Shown here: piece by piece, positions 1 to 11,066 of the stretch
Layout of the letters: the number at the start of each line of letters is the position of its first letter
Numbering within the stretch: the stretch's first letter is position 1
Assembly: GCA_036250195.1 (NCBI GenBank)
Contig: JAVHZZ010000004.1
Span: forward strand, 145,271,729-145,335,728
Reading direction: 5' to 3'
DNA: 64,000 nucleotides
Source: Mixophyes australis
Lineage: Eukaryota > Chordata > Amphibia > Anura > Limnodynastidae
Made by a program: the position numbers and the translations under genes
Notes under the pieces: model-generated
Databases searched by the model: none
The model's input: the letters and a program-made list of their open reading frames with translations, nothing else
Told to the model about the DNA's origin: nothing

Positions 1-63
1 TAAACGGTAATATTTTTTGAGCGCTCGTTTTTTTCTGTTAACGCTAACAATTGAATACCCCCC
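1..63. mobile_element. Right terminus of a Harbinger-type MITE
   Basis: The window opens inside a short element that ends in CAATTGAATACCCCCC at about 48-63. Read from the other strand this is a GGGGGTATTCAATTG-type terminal repeat, close to the terminus at 47941-47957. The stretch also holds the palindrome GAGCGCTC. The left half lies outside the window, so no target duplication can be checked. The family assignment is by resemblance to Harbinger MITE ends. Confidence 0.5.
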
Positions 64-367
64 AGAGACTGTTATACCTTGTTAGCCATGGAATGAATAA
101 TTGAATGTATGTGAGTGTGATTGGGCTTTCTTTACGAGGCCAGAATCCAGGTCAGTTGCCGAATTCAAATATCACTCAGGTTAACGTTTGAAGGAGGCAA
201 AGCATAGTCCCAAGTCACTTACGGTGAAACATAAAAATACACTATAAGGCTTTAGATAGAAGTGAGTGTGTGATAAGTCCAGGATTTATCTGACGAGATA
301 AGGTGTGGATTCCCGAATAGCTGGCGCTATGTGAATAAATGTTGATGATGATTGTAGCCCTATTACC

Positions 368-1131
368 ATGGCGGCTGACTGGAGTATAAAAAAGATAAGC
401 TACACCATGGAAGCATATGCAGCCACACTGGAAAAGCCTAATGGTAGGTTAAGAATTTCCCCCTGGTTCTCCAGTGGCTATTATGTTCCATAAATATGGA
501 AAAAGGTCTGTTCAATATGTGCATAAATGGTTAACAAGGTGTCCTGAATTTACAGAAAAAGGAAATTTTGATATGAATGTCTTAGAAGAAATAGGAAAGG
601 GTGTTTTTAAAAGTAAAGAAATGCAAGCTTTGCAATTTTGGTTAAATGAGGCTAATTTTCAAACCCCTAGCAATAGTGCAAGAGTTGAAATTTATGTACA
701 GTGGAATTTTGCTATGGCTAAATTTTTAGATTGTTCTAAAGTTTTTTGGATTAAACGATACAATTGAAAGGGTAAGAGAATAGAATGCTAGATTCAGAAG
801 AGAAGTTGTAAATCATTTGGGTGTTTCTGATGTGTTTGCAAAAGCGGATTTTAAAAGTATTTTGACTAGTGCTTTTGTGGAAGGGTTGAAAAATAATTTA
901 AAAGTCAGAGTGCAAATTCATGACCCTCTTTGGGTTATGAAAGATATTGATGCCTTAGCCGCAATTGCTGCACATCATGAGGATAATATGGTAATTAAAA
1001 AGGTTGAATCTAATGCAAGGGTTAAATATCCTGACAGAAGTAACAGATCACAAGTGATATGTTATAACTGCCAGGAGAGGGGGCATTTTGCAAAGTATTG
1101 CAGAAAGCCTAGGAAACAGACAATCTGGTAA
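368..1131 (+). pseudogene. gag: ERV gag remnant with CCHC nucleocapsid knuckle
   Basis: A possible Gag start is the ATG at 368; its frame stops near 470. The open frame then moves to 474-767 and again to 817-1131, so at least two frameshifts are present. The second and third pieces look like capsid. The third ends in a basic segment and one zinc knuckle of the form C-x2-C-x4-H-x4-C (1060-1101). This is the structural protein that would package viral RNA. As it stands it cannot make full Gag. Confidence 0.7.
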
Positions 1132-1169
1132 GACCAGATCAAACAACAACTTCTCAGGATAATATTGAT

Positions 1170-1620
1170 TAACGGTCTCCAGCAGCTCTTGTGCAAGTGT
1201 CCAGTATTAAAAACCAATGTAAAGGACCCCATTGTGAATATGATAGTTAATGGTAATAAGCATGAATTTCTGATTGATATGGAAGTTGCAAGATCAGTAT
1301 TACAAAATTAAATTTCATTACCAATTACTGACAGAATTGCTATAGGAGTCGCTGATCATGTAATTTCTTTAAAAGAAAGTCAGTTAAAGTCACTTTAGGT
1401 CATATCACAGATAAACATTTTTGTATTGGCAGCAAATGCTCCTTCTAATTTGTTAGGTAGAGACTTGTTGTGTAAATTAGGATGTTCAATATATTGTACT
1501 CCGGATGGAGTGTTTTTAGACATACCTGAGAGAAATAGACATGAAGTGCAGATAGCTCTTGATATAGATGCTAATATGCCTTATCACGACACATATGAAA
1601 TTCAGCTTGTATGGTGCTAA
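1170..1620 (+). pseudogene. pro: ERV aspartic protease remnant
   Basis: The region just after the nucleocapsid carries protease-like signatures. The active-site region near 1245-1300 is damaged; a motif resembling FLIDMEVARS stands where a D-T/S-G triad is expected. The conserved LLGRDLL segment follows at about 1448-1468 in the open frame 1426-1620, which is the C-terminal half of a retropepsin. A stop follows at 1618. The missing catalytic triad implies an inactive enzyme. Confidence 0.6.
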
Positions 1621-1638
1621 CAACCAGGGCTAAATAAA

Positions 1639-2757
1639 ATGGTAGATGACATGCTAGAAAATGTACCTAGTCAGTTGTGGACTACAGATTTAAATGAGAC
1701 TGGGAAAACGAAGATTAGCCCAATCTCTGTTAAATTGAAACCAAATGTACCAAATTATGAGTTGTCGTTTACTTTGTTTTGTCATGAATATTCAGGTCAT
1801 GCAGCTGGTGTTTTGACACAGCCCCATGGGAATATCCCCAGACCTGTTGCATACTACTGTAAGAAACTTGATCCCGTGGCTAGAAGGCTTCTAAATTGTT
1901 TAAAATCTGTTGCAGCCATAGCTATGTTGGTAGACACATGTGCCGATATAGTTTTGGGAAATCCACTTACTGTTCAAGTGTCACATGTTGTACTAACGCT
2001 TTTAAATTATCATATGACTAGACATGTTACAAATTGCAGACTAACAAAATGGGAATTGATTCTTCTAATAGCTCCAAATATTACACTTGCCGGATGTAAC
2101 GTTTTAAATATTCTGCTAATATTGTTTATTGCTTCTGATATTGAATCTGATAAGATTAAAAAGAAGGGGAAGGTATATTTGAATACAGATGATAATAATT
2201 TGGCATTAAGTGAATCAGATGAGGAGAATGCAAACAAAAGTGAACGTCAGAATTTTGAATATTTTGCTCATGAACCACATGATTGTGTTGTATACATGCA
2301 GCAAACTACTGCATCAAGATCAGATTTAAAAGAAATACCATTGCAAAATCCCGATTTGATGTTATATGTAGATAGTAGCTGTCATAGGAGAAATGATACA
2401 GGAGCATTGAAGTCAGGATTTGCAATAGTGGATGAAAATGTGACTATATTCTGAAAGCTTATCGGTTCCACATTTTGCTCAGACGCTGAATTAAAAGTAT
2501 TAATTAAAGCTTGTCAATTGGCAGAGGATAAAACGGTAAATATTTACACTGATAGTAAATATGGGTTTGGTGGTGTTCATGATTATGCTGAAATATGGCG
2601 ACAAAGAAATGTCATTACAGCTGATGGTACAACAGTCGCTCATCATGAAATTGTGAATGAATTATTGAATGCTATTCAGTTACCAAAACAGGTAGCAGTA
2701 ATTAAATGCCAAGCACATATGACAGGACATTATGAAGTAACAAAAAGTAAATCGTAG
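1639..2757 (+). pseudogene. pol: ERV reverse transcriptase / RNase H remnant lacking the RT palm
   Basis: The frame 1639-2454 begins with the RT N-terminal segment (ISPISVKLKPNVP) and passes almost at once into the thumb/connection region (GHAAGVLTQ...RPVAYY), so fingers and palm, including the YxDD site, are absent. The break lies near 1755-1770. The N-terminal half of RNase H follows (LYVDSS at about 2362). A stop at 2452 separates it from frame 2518-2757, which has the IYTDSKYGF segment and the C-terminal H-containing part. RNase H then ends at the MITE insertion. No polymerase activity is possible. Confidence 0.75.
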
Positions 2758-2767
2758 AGCTAACTAA

Positions 2768-3409
2768 TACCCCATTCATACTGCACCAAAATCCCGGGTT
2801 TTTGCCGGGGCGAGCTCAAGCAACCTGGGTCTTGGTGCAGTATGAATGGTACAAGTCAAAAATCCCGGGTCTAAAAACCCGGGTCTTCAACCCGTGATTT
2901 ATCGAGGGGTAATTCCCGGGTCGGACCCGGGTTGCCTGCACTGTGAATGGTGCAACCCGGGTTTTTCAACCCGGGTTGCACAGAAAACAAGCTGATTGGC
3001 TGTCTGCCTGTCTCTGGAGGATGATGTCATCGGTGGGAGCCCGTGGAAGATTCGAGAAGAACACACTAGTAAACATGAACTCTGGGCTACACAAAAGTGA
3101 GTCGTCGGCCATGATGAAAAGTAATGTGGTAAACAATCACCACCCACTTTTGCATCATCTTTATGCGTCAGAAAACCAGTCACCTTTCAATGACATCACC
3201 ATTTTTCAGCCAATGAAAACTGCTCTGGTGGTGACTCCCACAAATTGCCAGGGCACAGACTTGTGCAGTATGAATGGGGTCAACCCGGGAAATTCCCGGG
3301 TCCGAGGTGCAGTATGAATGGTGTTTCTGAGCTGGGACGCTCCGAGCCCCGGCAAAAACCCGGCTTGAAAAACCCGGGATATTGCCGGGGCGGCAGTATG
3401 AAAATGGTA
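2768..3409. mobile_element. MITE with TTAA target site and repeated GCAGTATGAATGG motif
   Basis: Ends are TACCCCATTCATACTGC and GCAGTATGAAAATGGTA, imperfect inverted repeats. The right flank is TTAA (3410-3413) and the left flank is CTAA (2764-2767), consistent with a TTAA duplication with one change; removing the element restores a plausible pol reading (N-L-T-A-K-R). TTAA targets are used by piggyBac and Kolobok superfamilies. Inside, the terminal motif recurs in both orientations near 2832, 2936, 3264 and 3303, mixed with CCCGGGTTTTT blocks, so the element can fold into several alternative hairpins. No coding capacity was recognised. Confidence 0.7.
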
Positions 3410-4620
3410 TTAACTGCTAAGAGAGCAGCAGAGAGAGACATTGCGCAGATTGTTGAAAATACTGAAATTCTAAATGTTGTAATACCTGATCAAACTGAAC
3501 TAATTGAGATACAAAAAGGTTGTGTTTCACAGGAAAAGGCCCGATGGGAAATGGCAGGATGTCAAATTGGTAAAGATGGACTGTGGCGTGGAAAGGGAGG
3601 TAAGCCTGTAGTTCTCAGAGCACTCTTACCAGCATTGGCACAAATGAGTCATGGATTTACCCATGCAGGTAAGACTGCTATGAAGAATATAGTCCATATG
3701 TATTGGTGTGCACCTGGATTTTCAGCCATAGCTGCCAGGTACTGTGCTTGATGTATTATCTACCTACAGAATAATGCAGGGAAGGCAGTAAAAACCATAC
3801 CTAATCACCTGCCACCAACTGACGGCCAATTTCAAATAATTCAAATTGATTTTATCCAACTTCCTAGGTGTAGGATGTTAGAATATGTATTAATATGTGT
3901 TGATCAATTTTCTGGTTGGGTTGAAGGTTATGCAGTTGCAAAAGCCACCGCTAATGTTACAGCTAAAAAAAAAAAAATGTATAAGAATTTATATGTAGAT
4001 ATGGCATACCACAGGTACTTTCTTCTGATCGAGGTCATCATTTTATTGGATCTGTTTTTAAGCAAATGTGTGAATTGTTAGTTATAAAACAGCTTCATGC
4101 ACCGTACCATCCACAAAGTAGTGGGAAATTTGAAAGATACAATGGAATTATTAAAAAAAAACTGTATAAAGTATTCAAGGAAACGAGAATGCTATGGCCT
4201 GACGCATTGCCAATAGTTTTACATGCTATCAGATTAACCCCTCGAGGTCCTCTCAATTTATCACCGTATGAGATTCTGTTTGGAAAAATTCCTAATTAAC
4301 TCTGAATTGCAATACCAGTCAAAGCCAAGTTAATGATGTGACTTAACTACATTCTATCGTTTACTAAACAGTTGAGACAGATTCAAGCTGCTGTGATAGG
4401 CACACAACCGATTCCGATTGACGGAGCCTGTCATAATTTGAATTTGAGAAATTGGGTGATGATAAGAAGTTTCTTAAGATCCGGATCGTTGACTGATCGG
4501 TGGGGAGGTCCATATCTTGTGCTATTAACGACACCAACAGCGATAAAGGTCAAAGAAAAAAGCACTTGGATACACGCTTCCCATTGAAAGAAAGCAGTCG
4601 ATCCTGAACAAGTGAGAACA
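3410..4620 (+). pseudogene. pol: ERV integrase remnant
   Basis: After the MITE, frame 3410-3750 carries the HHCC zinc-binding N-terminal domain (SHGFTHAG ... WCAPG ... ARYCA). A stop near 3748 interrupts it. The catalytic core follows in pieces: first Asp in IDFIQLP near 3846-3866, second Asp in SDRGHHF near 4027 after a frameshift through a poly-A run (3964-3976), and Glu in KFERYNG in frame 4066-4299. A C-terminal gammaretrovirus-like segment ([10 protein letters not shown], 4372-4587) completes the domain order. At least three frame breaks make it non-functional. Confidence 0.75.
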
Positions 4621-4670
4621 TAATTGTCACCTTTATTCTACAAGTAAGGGATATTTCTGAGACCATAATA

Positions 4671-6528
4671 ATGTCTCAGCCCTTACAAAAGCAAGATGCT
4701 CTCAACTTGAAGTTAGGGGATGAAAATCTTGTGAAGAGGAAAAGACAAGAAACGGAAAGAAGCTGGTATTCAGAGTTAATTGGTCCACAGCCAAATTTGA
4801 AATTATGGACATTGCTATTTGTTTAACATTAATCATGTTTGCAATTGGTATTTTTTCTTGATCTGTATGTTTACAGCCCTGTAAATGGACAAGAGAACAA
4901 TAATGTAACGGCTTTGGAAAGGAGAGTTAAACGAGATGCATCACAGAACCATTGTGGAGATTTATCTTCAACACAAGCATGTATTTGTAAATATTGTGAG
5001 CATCATATGGAAAAACTATGCGTACAGTGGTGCTTAGATGATCCAAATTTTTTTAGTGATCGACATCCAATAAATGTATTTCATTAGTTAATAGGAAAAA
5101 TCTTAATACTAGTGAGTGTTGGGTTTATATATAAGTACCTCATAGACATTATAATGTTGGTCTTATACCATTTCCTATAAATGAAAGTAAAATTAGGTGA
5201 AAAGAAATGTGGTAATAAAACGAAAGAAGAGTATAGTACTACCATTGTAGTACTATAATCTTCTTTCGTTTTACAAACTTTTTTCATTTTAAAACTACAT
5301 TTTCATGTATCACATTATAATACTCTATCAATTTTATATGTGGTGGCATTCCACCACATATAAAATTGATAGAGTATTATAATGTGATACATGAAAATGT
5401 AGTTTTATTATAACATGTTATAACACCTACGGTTCAACAGAAAGGAGTGAATTATAAAGTATCGAAAATATATTTAGGAACAATAAAGGAACGTTTGAGG
5501 GTTGTACAGTTTAATTCTTTAACAATAATTGAAAAATTGATTATTATAACATTGAGTGGGAATATAATTAGGTGGACGATACATTCTGTTAATCGGACCA
5601 CTTGTGAATTGGGCTATGAGGCAGCTCATAGTTTAATATCTGATATACCATATACACTTCCTGAAAATTTGTATTTCATATGTGGAAGGCGAGCATATAA
5701 ATGGCTACCTCCAAATTCTGAAGGTATATGTTATATTGGAGAATTAATTCCTAGCACAATTATAATGGAACATCAAGATCTGGTTGACATGGTCGCTCAG
5801 GACTTACAATTTTTACAGACCTTCTCGTTCTGTGTTTTAAGTACTAAATATAAACATCTTTTTAAAACAGAACATTCAGTCAAAGTAAGGGTAGGTTTTG
5901 AAAATGTTTTCACTCATGAACATGTGGGATATTAAAATAATATTAAAGGAATTGAATAATTAGCTGATTTGTTGGATAACATTACAGAAATTTATGATGA
6001 CACCTTTTAGATATGTTTCCAAAAAGTTTCAAGCGTATAAAACTAAATTAATCCAACATAGATTAATATTAGATTATTTAACTGCACAAAGTAGTGGATA
6101 TTGTCACTTTAGAAACGGTTTATGATGTGTATTAGTGTATGTACATTTTGAATAATACGACAAACCAAGAAGAAGAAATAGATAAATATGTTACATATTT
6201 CAAAATAAAAATAAAAAATGAATTCAGAATAAGTCATAATAACATTGATACAGAAGATAACTGGTGAGAGAATTCAATAGTGGATTCCTTCTACTTGATT
6301 TACAGGTATATTCTCAGGAATATGAGGGTAGTGGAAAGGACTATTTTGGACATTAGGAAAATATGCTATTATTTTTTTAATATGTGCATTAATTTATCTT
6401 CTTTTAAAATGTGTTCCAAGAATATTAGGAAGGTTGTGCAAGGTTGGGACAAATGCTTTACAAATAATTGTAGTCTCGGATTCACAAAGGAATGTCTCTA
6501 TTGCATTGAAGAATGTCAAGGAGAATAG
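4671..6528 (+). pseudogene. env: ERV envelope remnant
   Basis: A start at 4671 opens a short leader frame. Frame 4839-5087 holds a hydrophobic stretch, a basic ERRVKR segment and a cysteine-rich patch. Palindromic DNA at 5217-5423 breaks the gene. Frame 5447-5935 holds an ICGRRAYKWLPP ... GICYIGELIP segment of the kind seen in gamma/epsilon-like envelopes. The distal part, 6280-6528, is cysteine rich and probably derives from the transmembrane subunit. Multiple stops and shifts are present. Assignment rests on position between integrase and polypurine tract plus these motifs. Confidence 0.6.
5217..5423. repeat. Three adjacent palindromes inside the ERV env gene
   Basis: Inverted repeat A: arms 5217-5241 and 5248-5272 (25 nt, one mismatch, 6-nt loop). 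Inverted repeat B: arms 5291-5346 and 5351-5406, 56 nt each, perfect, with a 4-nt loop CATT. Palindrome C: TTATAACATGTTATAA at 5408-5423. All are AT rich and lie within 207 bp. No target duplication was found, so whether this is an inserted foldback element or a local rearrangement is open. Confidence 0.85.
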
Positions 6529-6661
6529 AATATGTGTACAACAACTTAAATAAACATTTCTCTTTTGATAGTTTTATAAAAAATAATATCTCTTTTTATA
6601 TTTTTTTTGTAGTTGATATGTTTTTTTTAGTTAAAGTTTATAGTGTGTGAATAGTTTTCAC

Positions 6662-6672
6662 AAAGAGGGGAA
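6662..6672 (+). promoter_or_regulatory. Retroviral polypurine tract
   Basis: AAAGAGGGGAA lies immediately upstream of the TG that starts the 3' LTR. This is the plus-strand primer site expected in a retrovirus, and it fixes the left edge of the LTR. Confidence 0.75.
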
Positions 6673-7231
6673 TGTAATGGAATAAATTATGGTACAAATA
6701 TATGTTGGATAAAACAATGTTAATGTATAAAATCTGTATGGTCAAATGGTTTTCTGTATTCCTCTAAAAAAATTTTAGTATATCATACCCCACAATAGGG
6801 CATCTATTCATAGGATTTTAAAATGGTCAGCAGCTGTCAAGCTATATAGAGAGAAGAGTGTAAGAGGTCACATATGCCCTTTGACCTGCTTATGTACTAC
6901 TATCATAGTACTACTATGTACTATGATAAGGTTGCAGAGAATATATATATAACCAACTTTGTCCTTATGAGGTATATTCTTTAGTATGTGAAGTGATTAG
7001 TGACGTATGTAAGAGGGGTGGTGTTACTTCTATATAACCTCTATCTTACATAGAGAATATTGCCTGTTTCATGATGAATACAAGCCAATTGCATATGCAA
7101 TTTGTAAGAATAAAGATAACCTTTGCTTTTTCAAATACTTATACTTTTTTTGAATCATTTATGCGTCCACACTCCCTGCCCTCGAATGGCATTTTGGTGG
7201 GGTTCCAGCTCTACTGAGAGCAAACGTAACA
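6673..7231 (+). mobile_element. ERV 3' LTR
   Basis: The LTR starts TGTAATG after the polypurine tract and probably ends CGTAACA at 7231 (imperfect inverted ends). An alternative end is GGCA near 7190, because the following TTTGGTGGGGTTCCAG resembles a post-LTR leader. Internal signals fit an LTR: an AT-rich TATA-like stretch ATATATATATAA near 6943, and AATAAA at about 7108-7113 followed by a short U5. The matching 5' LTR is not in the window, so divergence cannot be measured. Confidence 0.65.
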
Positions 7232-7780
7232 GACAGGACCCCCCTCCTTCCTTCTCTCGCCCCACACCCCATTTTTACATTTTTCTCTTCTCAACATTTT
7301 CCTTTGTCCTATCTAACACTTGCAGTAGCTTACTTTCCTCTGTTTATTCTTGCAGTCTTTTTTCAGCTCCTCTTCACTGACCGCGTTGTGACATTATTAT
7401 TTACGTTGTCAGCGATGCTGCAGGGAGCCCCTCCACCTTGTCCGGGAGTTGAGCACCTGGGGGGCTGGGACTGAAGCAAATGTTGGCAGCCGTGAGGTCC
7501 TGACATCTTGGGAGTGGAGGCAAACATGCCGAATTCAAGGGGGCCTGCTGCCGCATCCTTACATCCGCGCCACTGCTTTAACATGTGACAAATAGATACA
7601 ATGTTATGTTTAACACATAGAACATGTATGTAAATTGTGTAGCGTTAGTGAGACCTTTGTTTTGTACCTAAAGCAATGCATTACTTTATTAAAAAGAAAT
7701 ATTCATATTGATAATAGCAACAATCTAATATATGAGGTGTAAATTATAGAGATACACGAAACTTAAAGAAGTGTAGTTTT
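7232..7780. other. No recognisable gene; GC-rich block
   Basis: Pyrimidine-rich DNA (7232-7375) is followed by a GC-rich block (about 7380-7585) and then AT-rich sequence. I see no domain, repeat boundary or RNA gene here. Confidence 0.4.
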
Positions 7781-7784
7781 ATTG

Positions 7785-7926
7785 GGTGCAATAAAGCTAA
7801 AAGCAAGTTGCACCTCTAATAGCCATAGAGGGTGGCTTCACACGATTCACTGTGACTTTGGGATCCTTTCTCCCTTCCCGATGGGAGGTACTTGGACCCT
7901 CTGCATTCCCTGCGGCCATATCTAAA
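7785..7926 (-). other. Exon-like sequence: possible terminal exon with poly(A) signal
   Basis: On the minus strand a pyrimidine-rich 3' splice-site-like sequence (CATTGTTTTAG) precedes an ATG. A 40-codon open frame (starting MAAGNAEGPS) follows, ends in TAG, and is followed closely by AATAAA. This is the layout of a last exon. The product is not recognised. It may be a decayed transposon gene; a second coding-like stretch lies upstream on the same strand at about 8030-8100. Confidence 0.3.
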
Positions 7927-8109
7927 ACAATGACTTAAAATTAGTGGGAGGAACAAGATGGAAGGTCAATGAAAATTCATAGTTTTTTTATGTGTTGAGG
8001 GAACTTTGTTCAATGTATATTCCTTGGTAAAGCGAAGACATACTTCTGCCATTTTTTTCCAGCTAATCTGGCGACTGGGGCACTGTTCTTTTATAATCTA
8101 TGGAAAATG

Positions 8110-8698
8110 TTTCCATGTTTCACAAAAAATAAGCCATGTGGCAGCTGTCACTCATATTAAAGGGTAATAATTTAAGACAAACTGTAAATAATATTAATTA
8201 AATAACACTAGACATATCTAGAACATATGATTACATTAGCTACACTTACATAATATTTGTTCTTGTGATGCTATTCTTTTTGATATGCATAACTTTATTT
8301 CAGGAGGTGACAACCTGAGGTTCTCCAGATGTTGGCTGGCAGACTGTTCTGAATCGGTAGTCACACAGCAGCCAGTGGGCCCATGGATAGGCCTACTTTA
8401 AATGTTCTCATACTTATTAGCACAGCAACTGAAATGAGGCTACATGTACAGTCCCATAGAATCATGATGGGATTGATAACTGCAACGAGAACACATTTCT
8501 ATGTTCTAGGACTACAGGAAATGTCTTGTTGTATTTACTCTGCTCTGATACATTTTCAGTTCTCCCATATTCTCTTTGTTACATTTACTGCACTTCCTGC
8601 CAAATCTTATGTTTAAAGTTCTCCATAGGTTCCATGATCAGCTTCTTCCTCTGCACAAAGGGGGCAAGCCTGTCATTAAGTTGTCTCATTGGGTCTCC
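8110..8698. other. No recognisable gene
   Basis: AT-rich DNA with weak minus-strand coding character near 8450-8690. No boundary, domain or RNA could be supported. Confidence 0.35.
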
Positions 8699-9341
8699 TT
8701 GACGACCGGGATGTAGCTTCCAGCCTGACTGTTGCTAGCGCAATGGCTAGATGCTGATCGCCGCGTGCCGGCAATACAGATCAGCGGGGCATGTGTGCAT
8801 TAATTGATATAGCCTGCGGGCTAATTAGCTTTAATAGGTTAATTAAACAGTGCTTGGGGGGCTAGTCATGTGACCCTACGCCCTGTCCCTGATTAGCTGC
8901 ATTTAGTATTTAATGCAGGGAGGGCTTAGCCTCCCTGCCGGTTATAGCGTTTTCTCTCTAGATAGCTGACCTGCTGCACACTGAGTTGCTGACTCCTGAT
9001 TGATTACCTCTTTTGACTTTGACTTTGTTTTGCACCTGCTTGAACTCTGTTTGTCCTGACCTCTGCTTGTTATTTGGATACCCCTGCTTACTGCCAGCCC
9101 TGACCCATTGGCCTGTTTCTGACAACTGTTTGCTTCGGACCCCTGACCTCGGCTTATGTCTGACCACCCATTTTCATCTGCATTCTCTCCTCCGGCCTTG
9201 CTAATAAGCTTACACTACTATAGAGTTAAGACCTCCGAGTACCTGTGAGCACATCAAGCTCTACGGGGAAGGTGGCTGCTATAGTCGATGACCTCTACCA
9301 CTTGTTCTGTAAGTTTATTACGAGACCAGCCAGCCTAACAG
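8699..9341 (+). mobile_element. Probable solo LTR of a Ty3/Gypsy element
   Basis: The block looks like the Gypsy LTRs elsewhere in this window. It has a GC-rich start (TGACGACCGGGATG), a TATA-like stretch near 8908, long runs of CTGACC/CTGCTTG-type sequence, and a CCTAACA end at 9341. It interrupts minus-strand coding-like DNA. The exact left edge and the target duplication were not resolved; TGTCATTAAG near 8671 is another possible start. Confidence 0.4.
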
Positions 9342-10735
9342 CTGGATGAAGAAATGTCACTTTCATTTCATCAATGTTTTTATCTTTCTCCAGAATAAAT
9401 GCAAGTAACCATTTCTTGTCATAGACAGCATTTACATACCATCTGATGTCAGCAAGTGGGGGCTGATACTACATTATTTTGAGGAACTGAACAAAGACCC
9501 TATTGCTCTTTTGAAAGTGTCCCAAGTTTGGCTGGACAAACCTAGTAGACCTAATCCAGTCCCCACATTAAGGAGCATAAGAGAGTCTCTCACCACCTGG
9601 GATAAGATGATGTCCCTTTTCCCAGATTACCAGCTCCCTTCCTCTAGCATCTCTACTATAGAACTGTCGCAACTAATACCAGACCTCCGTCTTGACTCTT
9701 GGCACAGGCAAAGAGCTAGACGTGTGCAGGACCTCCTGGAGGGAGGGTCTCTTCCCCCTTCTCTCAATTACAAGCTAAGTATGATATCCCTGTCCTCGTT
9801 TTTTACAAATATCTTCAAGGAAGGCACTGGTTACAAACACGCCCCTCGCATTTGGGGGTGATGGGGCCCTTTCCCCCTGGTATCAAGGTGTTTCTCTCCC
9901 CCACATCCCATGCAGGTGGTATTCCCCTATGGTACCGGACACTCTTAACTCCTATTGACAATCGTGTTTTACCGATTCAAGCTGTCTGGGAATCTGACCT
10001 AAATATCACTATTTCAGAAGAGGTATGGGGGAGCAAGAGCTGCAATAGCCCAGAACTGGAAATTGCCTCCAATTCCAGCACTCCCTAAAATTATTAACAA
10101 AATCCAACATGGCTACAAAATGGAAACCATAGGTTTTAATCAGTTTACAGGGGCTTCCTCCCTGCTTGTTAAGTGGTTTATATGGTATGAGTACTTTATG
10201 GATCATAGTTCAATCTCCGTTCCTTGAGTACTGTGGAATGGTTTTTGAGTTAAGCTGGGTACTTGGGCTAGACCCACAGGTACACTTTCTGTAACCGGAT
10301 AGTCTCTTGTTTAGGCTTGTCCCCTCCCTCCCTCCCTCTATCCGTCTGTTTTTCTTGTGTGTTCTCTTTGCCATCTTCCGCTTATGTACACTGGGTCATA
10401 AGCTGTGTTTTTTGTTTGTACCAATATTTTTTTTTCTCATTTTCATTTACTTGTTTGATTGTTTATCTAAGCAGTGTGGATTGTTCAATATAATTGATCT
10501 GCTGTTTTGTACTCTGCAAGCACTGCTATGTTTGTAATATGCTCTTCTAAAAAAAATTCAATAAAAAGCTTGTAAGTTAAAAAAAAAAAAAAAGAAAGTG
10601 TCCAAAGTTGTTTTCTACAGCTGGCACAAACTTTTGCAGCTTTTGCATTTCAGAAAATAATTTACACATCCATTCTGAAACAATTCTCAACCCCTTCTTA
10701 TTAGAAGTATATGTAGGCTTTTTAAATAGGTTGAA
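9342..10735 (-). pseudogene. Unrecognised minus-strand coding remnant split by an L1
   Basis: Removing the L1 copy at 9522-10594 and one target duplication gives a continuous minus-strand frame from about 10700 down to 9345 with a single in-frame stop. It contains an amphipathic segment (MCKLFSEMQKLQKF) and then RWYVNAVYDKKWLLAFI...VTFLHP, which resembles small barrel domains at the C-terminus of some transposon-associated proteins. The LTR at 8699-9341 cuts it off on its 3' side. I cannot name the family. Confidence 0.35.
9522..10594 (+). mobile_element. 5'-truncated L1 retrotransposon copy
   Basis: The translated piece 9511-9861 matches the C-terminal part of the L1 ORF2 in this window (VWLDKPSRPNPVPTLRSI, then DKM...LIPDLRLDSW). 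A 3' UTR follows, then AATAAA at about 10559 and an A-rich tail (10580-10594). The flanks repeat GAAAGTGTCC (9512-9521 and about 10595-10604), a target duplication expected from target-primed reverse transcription. Only the last 1.07 kb was inserted. Frames are broken near 9850 and there is no promoter. Confidence 0.8.
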
Positions 10736-10737
10736 AC

Positions 10738-10822
10738 CAGGGCCATCTTAACAACATTATGGGCCCCCGGGCAAAGCTGGGCACCGGGGCCCCTAGATAT
10801 AGATGTATAGAGATAGAGATAC

Positions 10823-10907
<85 letters not shown>

Positions 10908-11066
10908 TAGATGGATGTACTTGCTCAGTGACCCTTGTAGGGTTTTTTTCAGGTTTTTTCTTTTGCAGGATTATTTATTCTCATTAAGAGCCGTGCCTAT
11001 GGGGCCCCCTTGCCCGGTGGGCCCCCGGGCAGCTGCCCATCGTGCCCAATGGAAAAGATGGCCCTA
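10738..11066. mobile_element. hAT MITE with 8-bp target duplication and (AT)n core
   Basis: Terminal inverted repeats CAGGGCCATCTT and AAGATGGCCCTA are flanked on both sides by GTTGAAAC (10730-10737 and 11067-11074). An 8-bp duplication with YAGGGCC ends is diagnostic of hAT elements. The interior is GC rich except for an (AT)n tract at about 10824-10902. It has no transposase gene; an open frame across the (AT)n tract is low-complexity sequence. Confidence 0.85.

Larger units (their letters stand above)
64..7231 (+). mobile_element. Degenerate endogenous retrovirus (epsilon/gamma-like), 5' LTR not visible
   Basis: Remnants occur in retroviral order: gag with one CCHC knuckle, protease, RT/RNase H, integrase with HHCC and DDE parts, envelope, polypurine tract and 3' LTR. 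All reading frames are broken. A MITE (2768-3409) interrupts the RNase H/integrase junction and palindromic DNA (5217-5423) interrupts env. No 5' LTR or primer binding site is recognisable between 64 and 367; that stretch reads as leader or remnant. The single CCHC knuckle, the integrase C-terminal domain and the envelope style suggest a gamma/epsilon-like amphibian retrovirus. The genus is inference. Confidence 0.8.

Noticed and set aside
9013..9204. Open frame of 63 codons within the LTR-like block
   Set aside because: It is low-complexity CTG/CCT-rich LTR sequence with no initiation or splice context.
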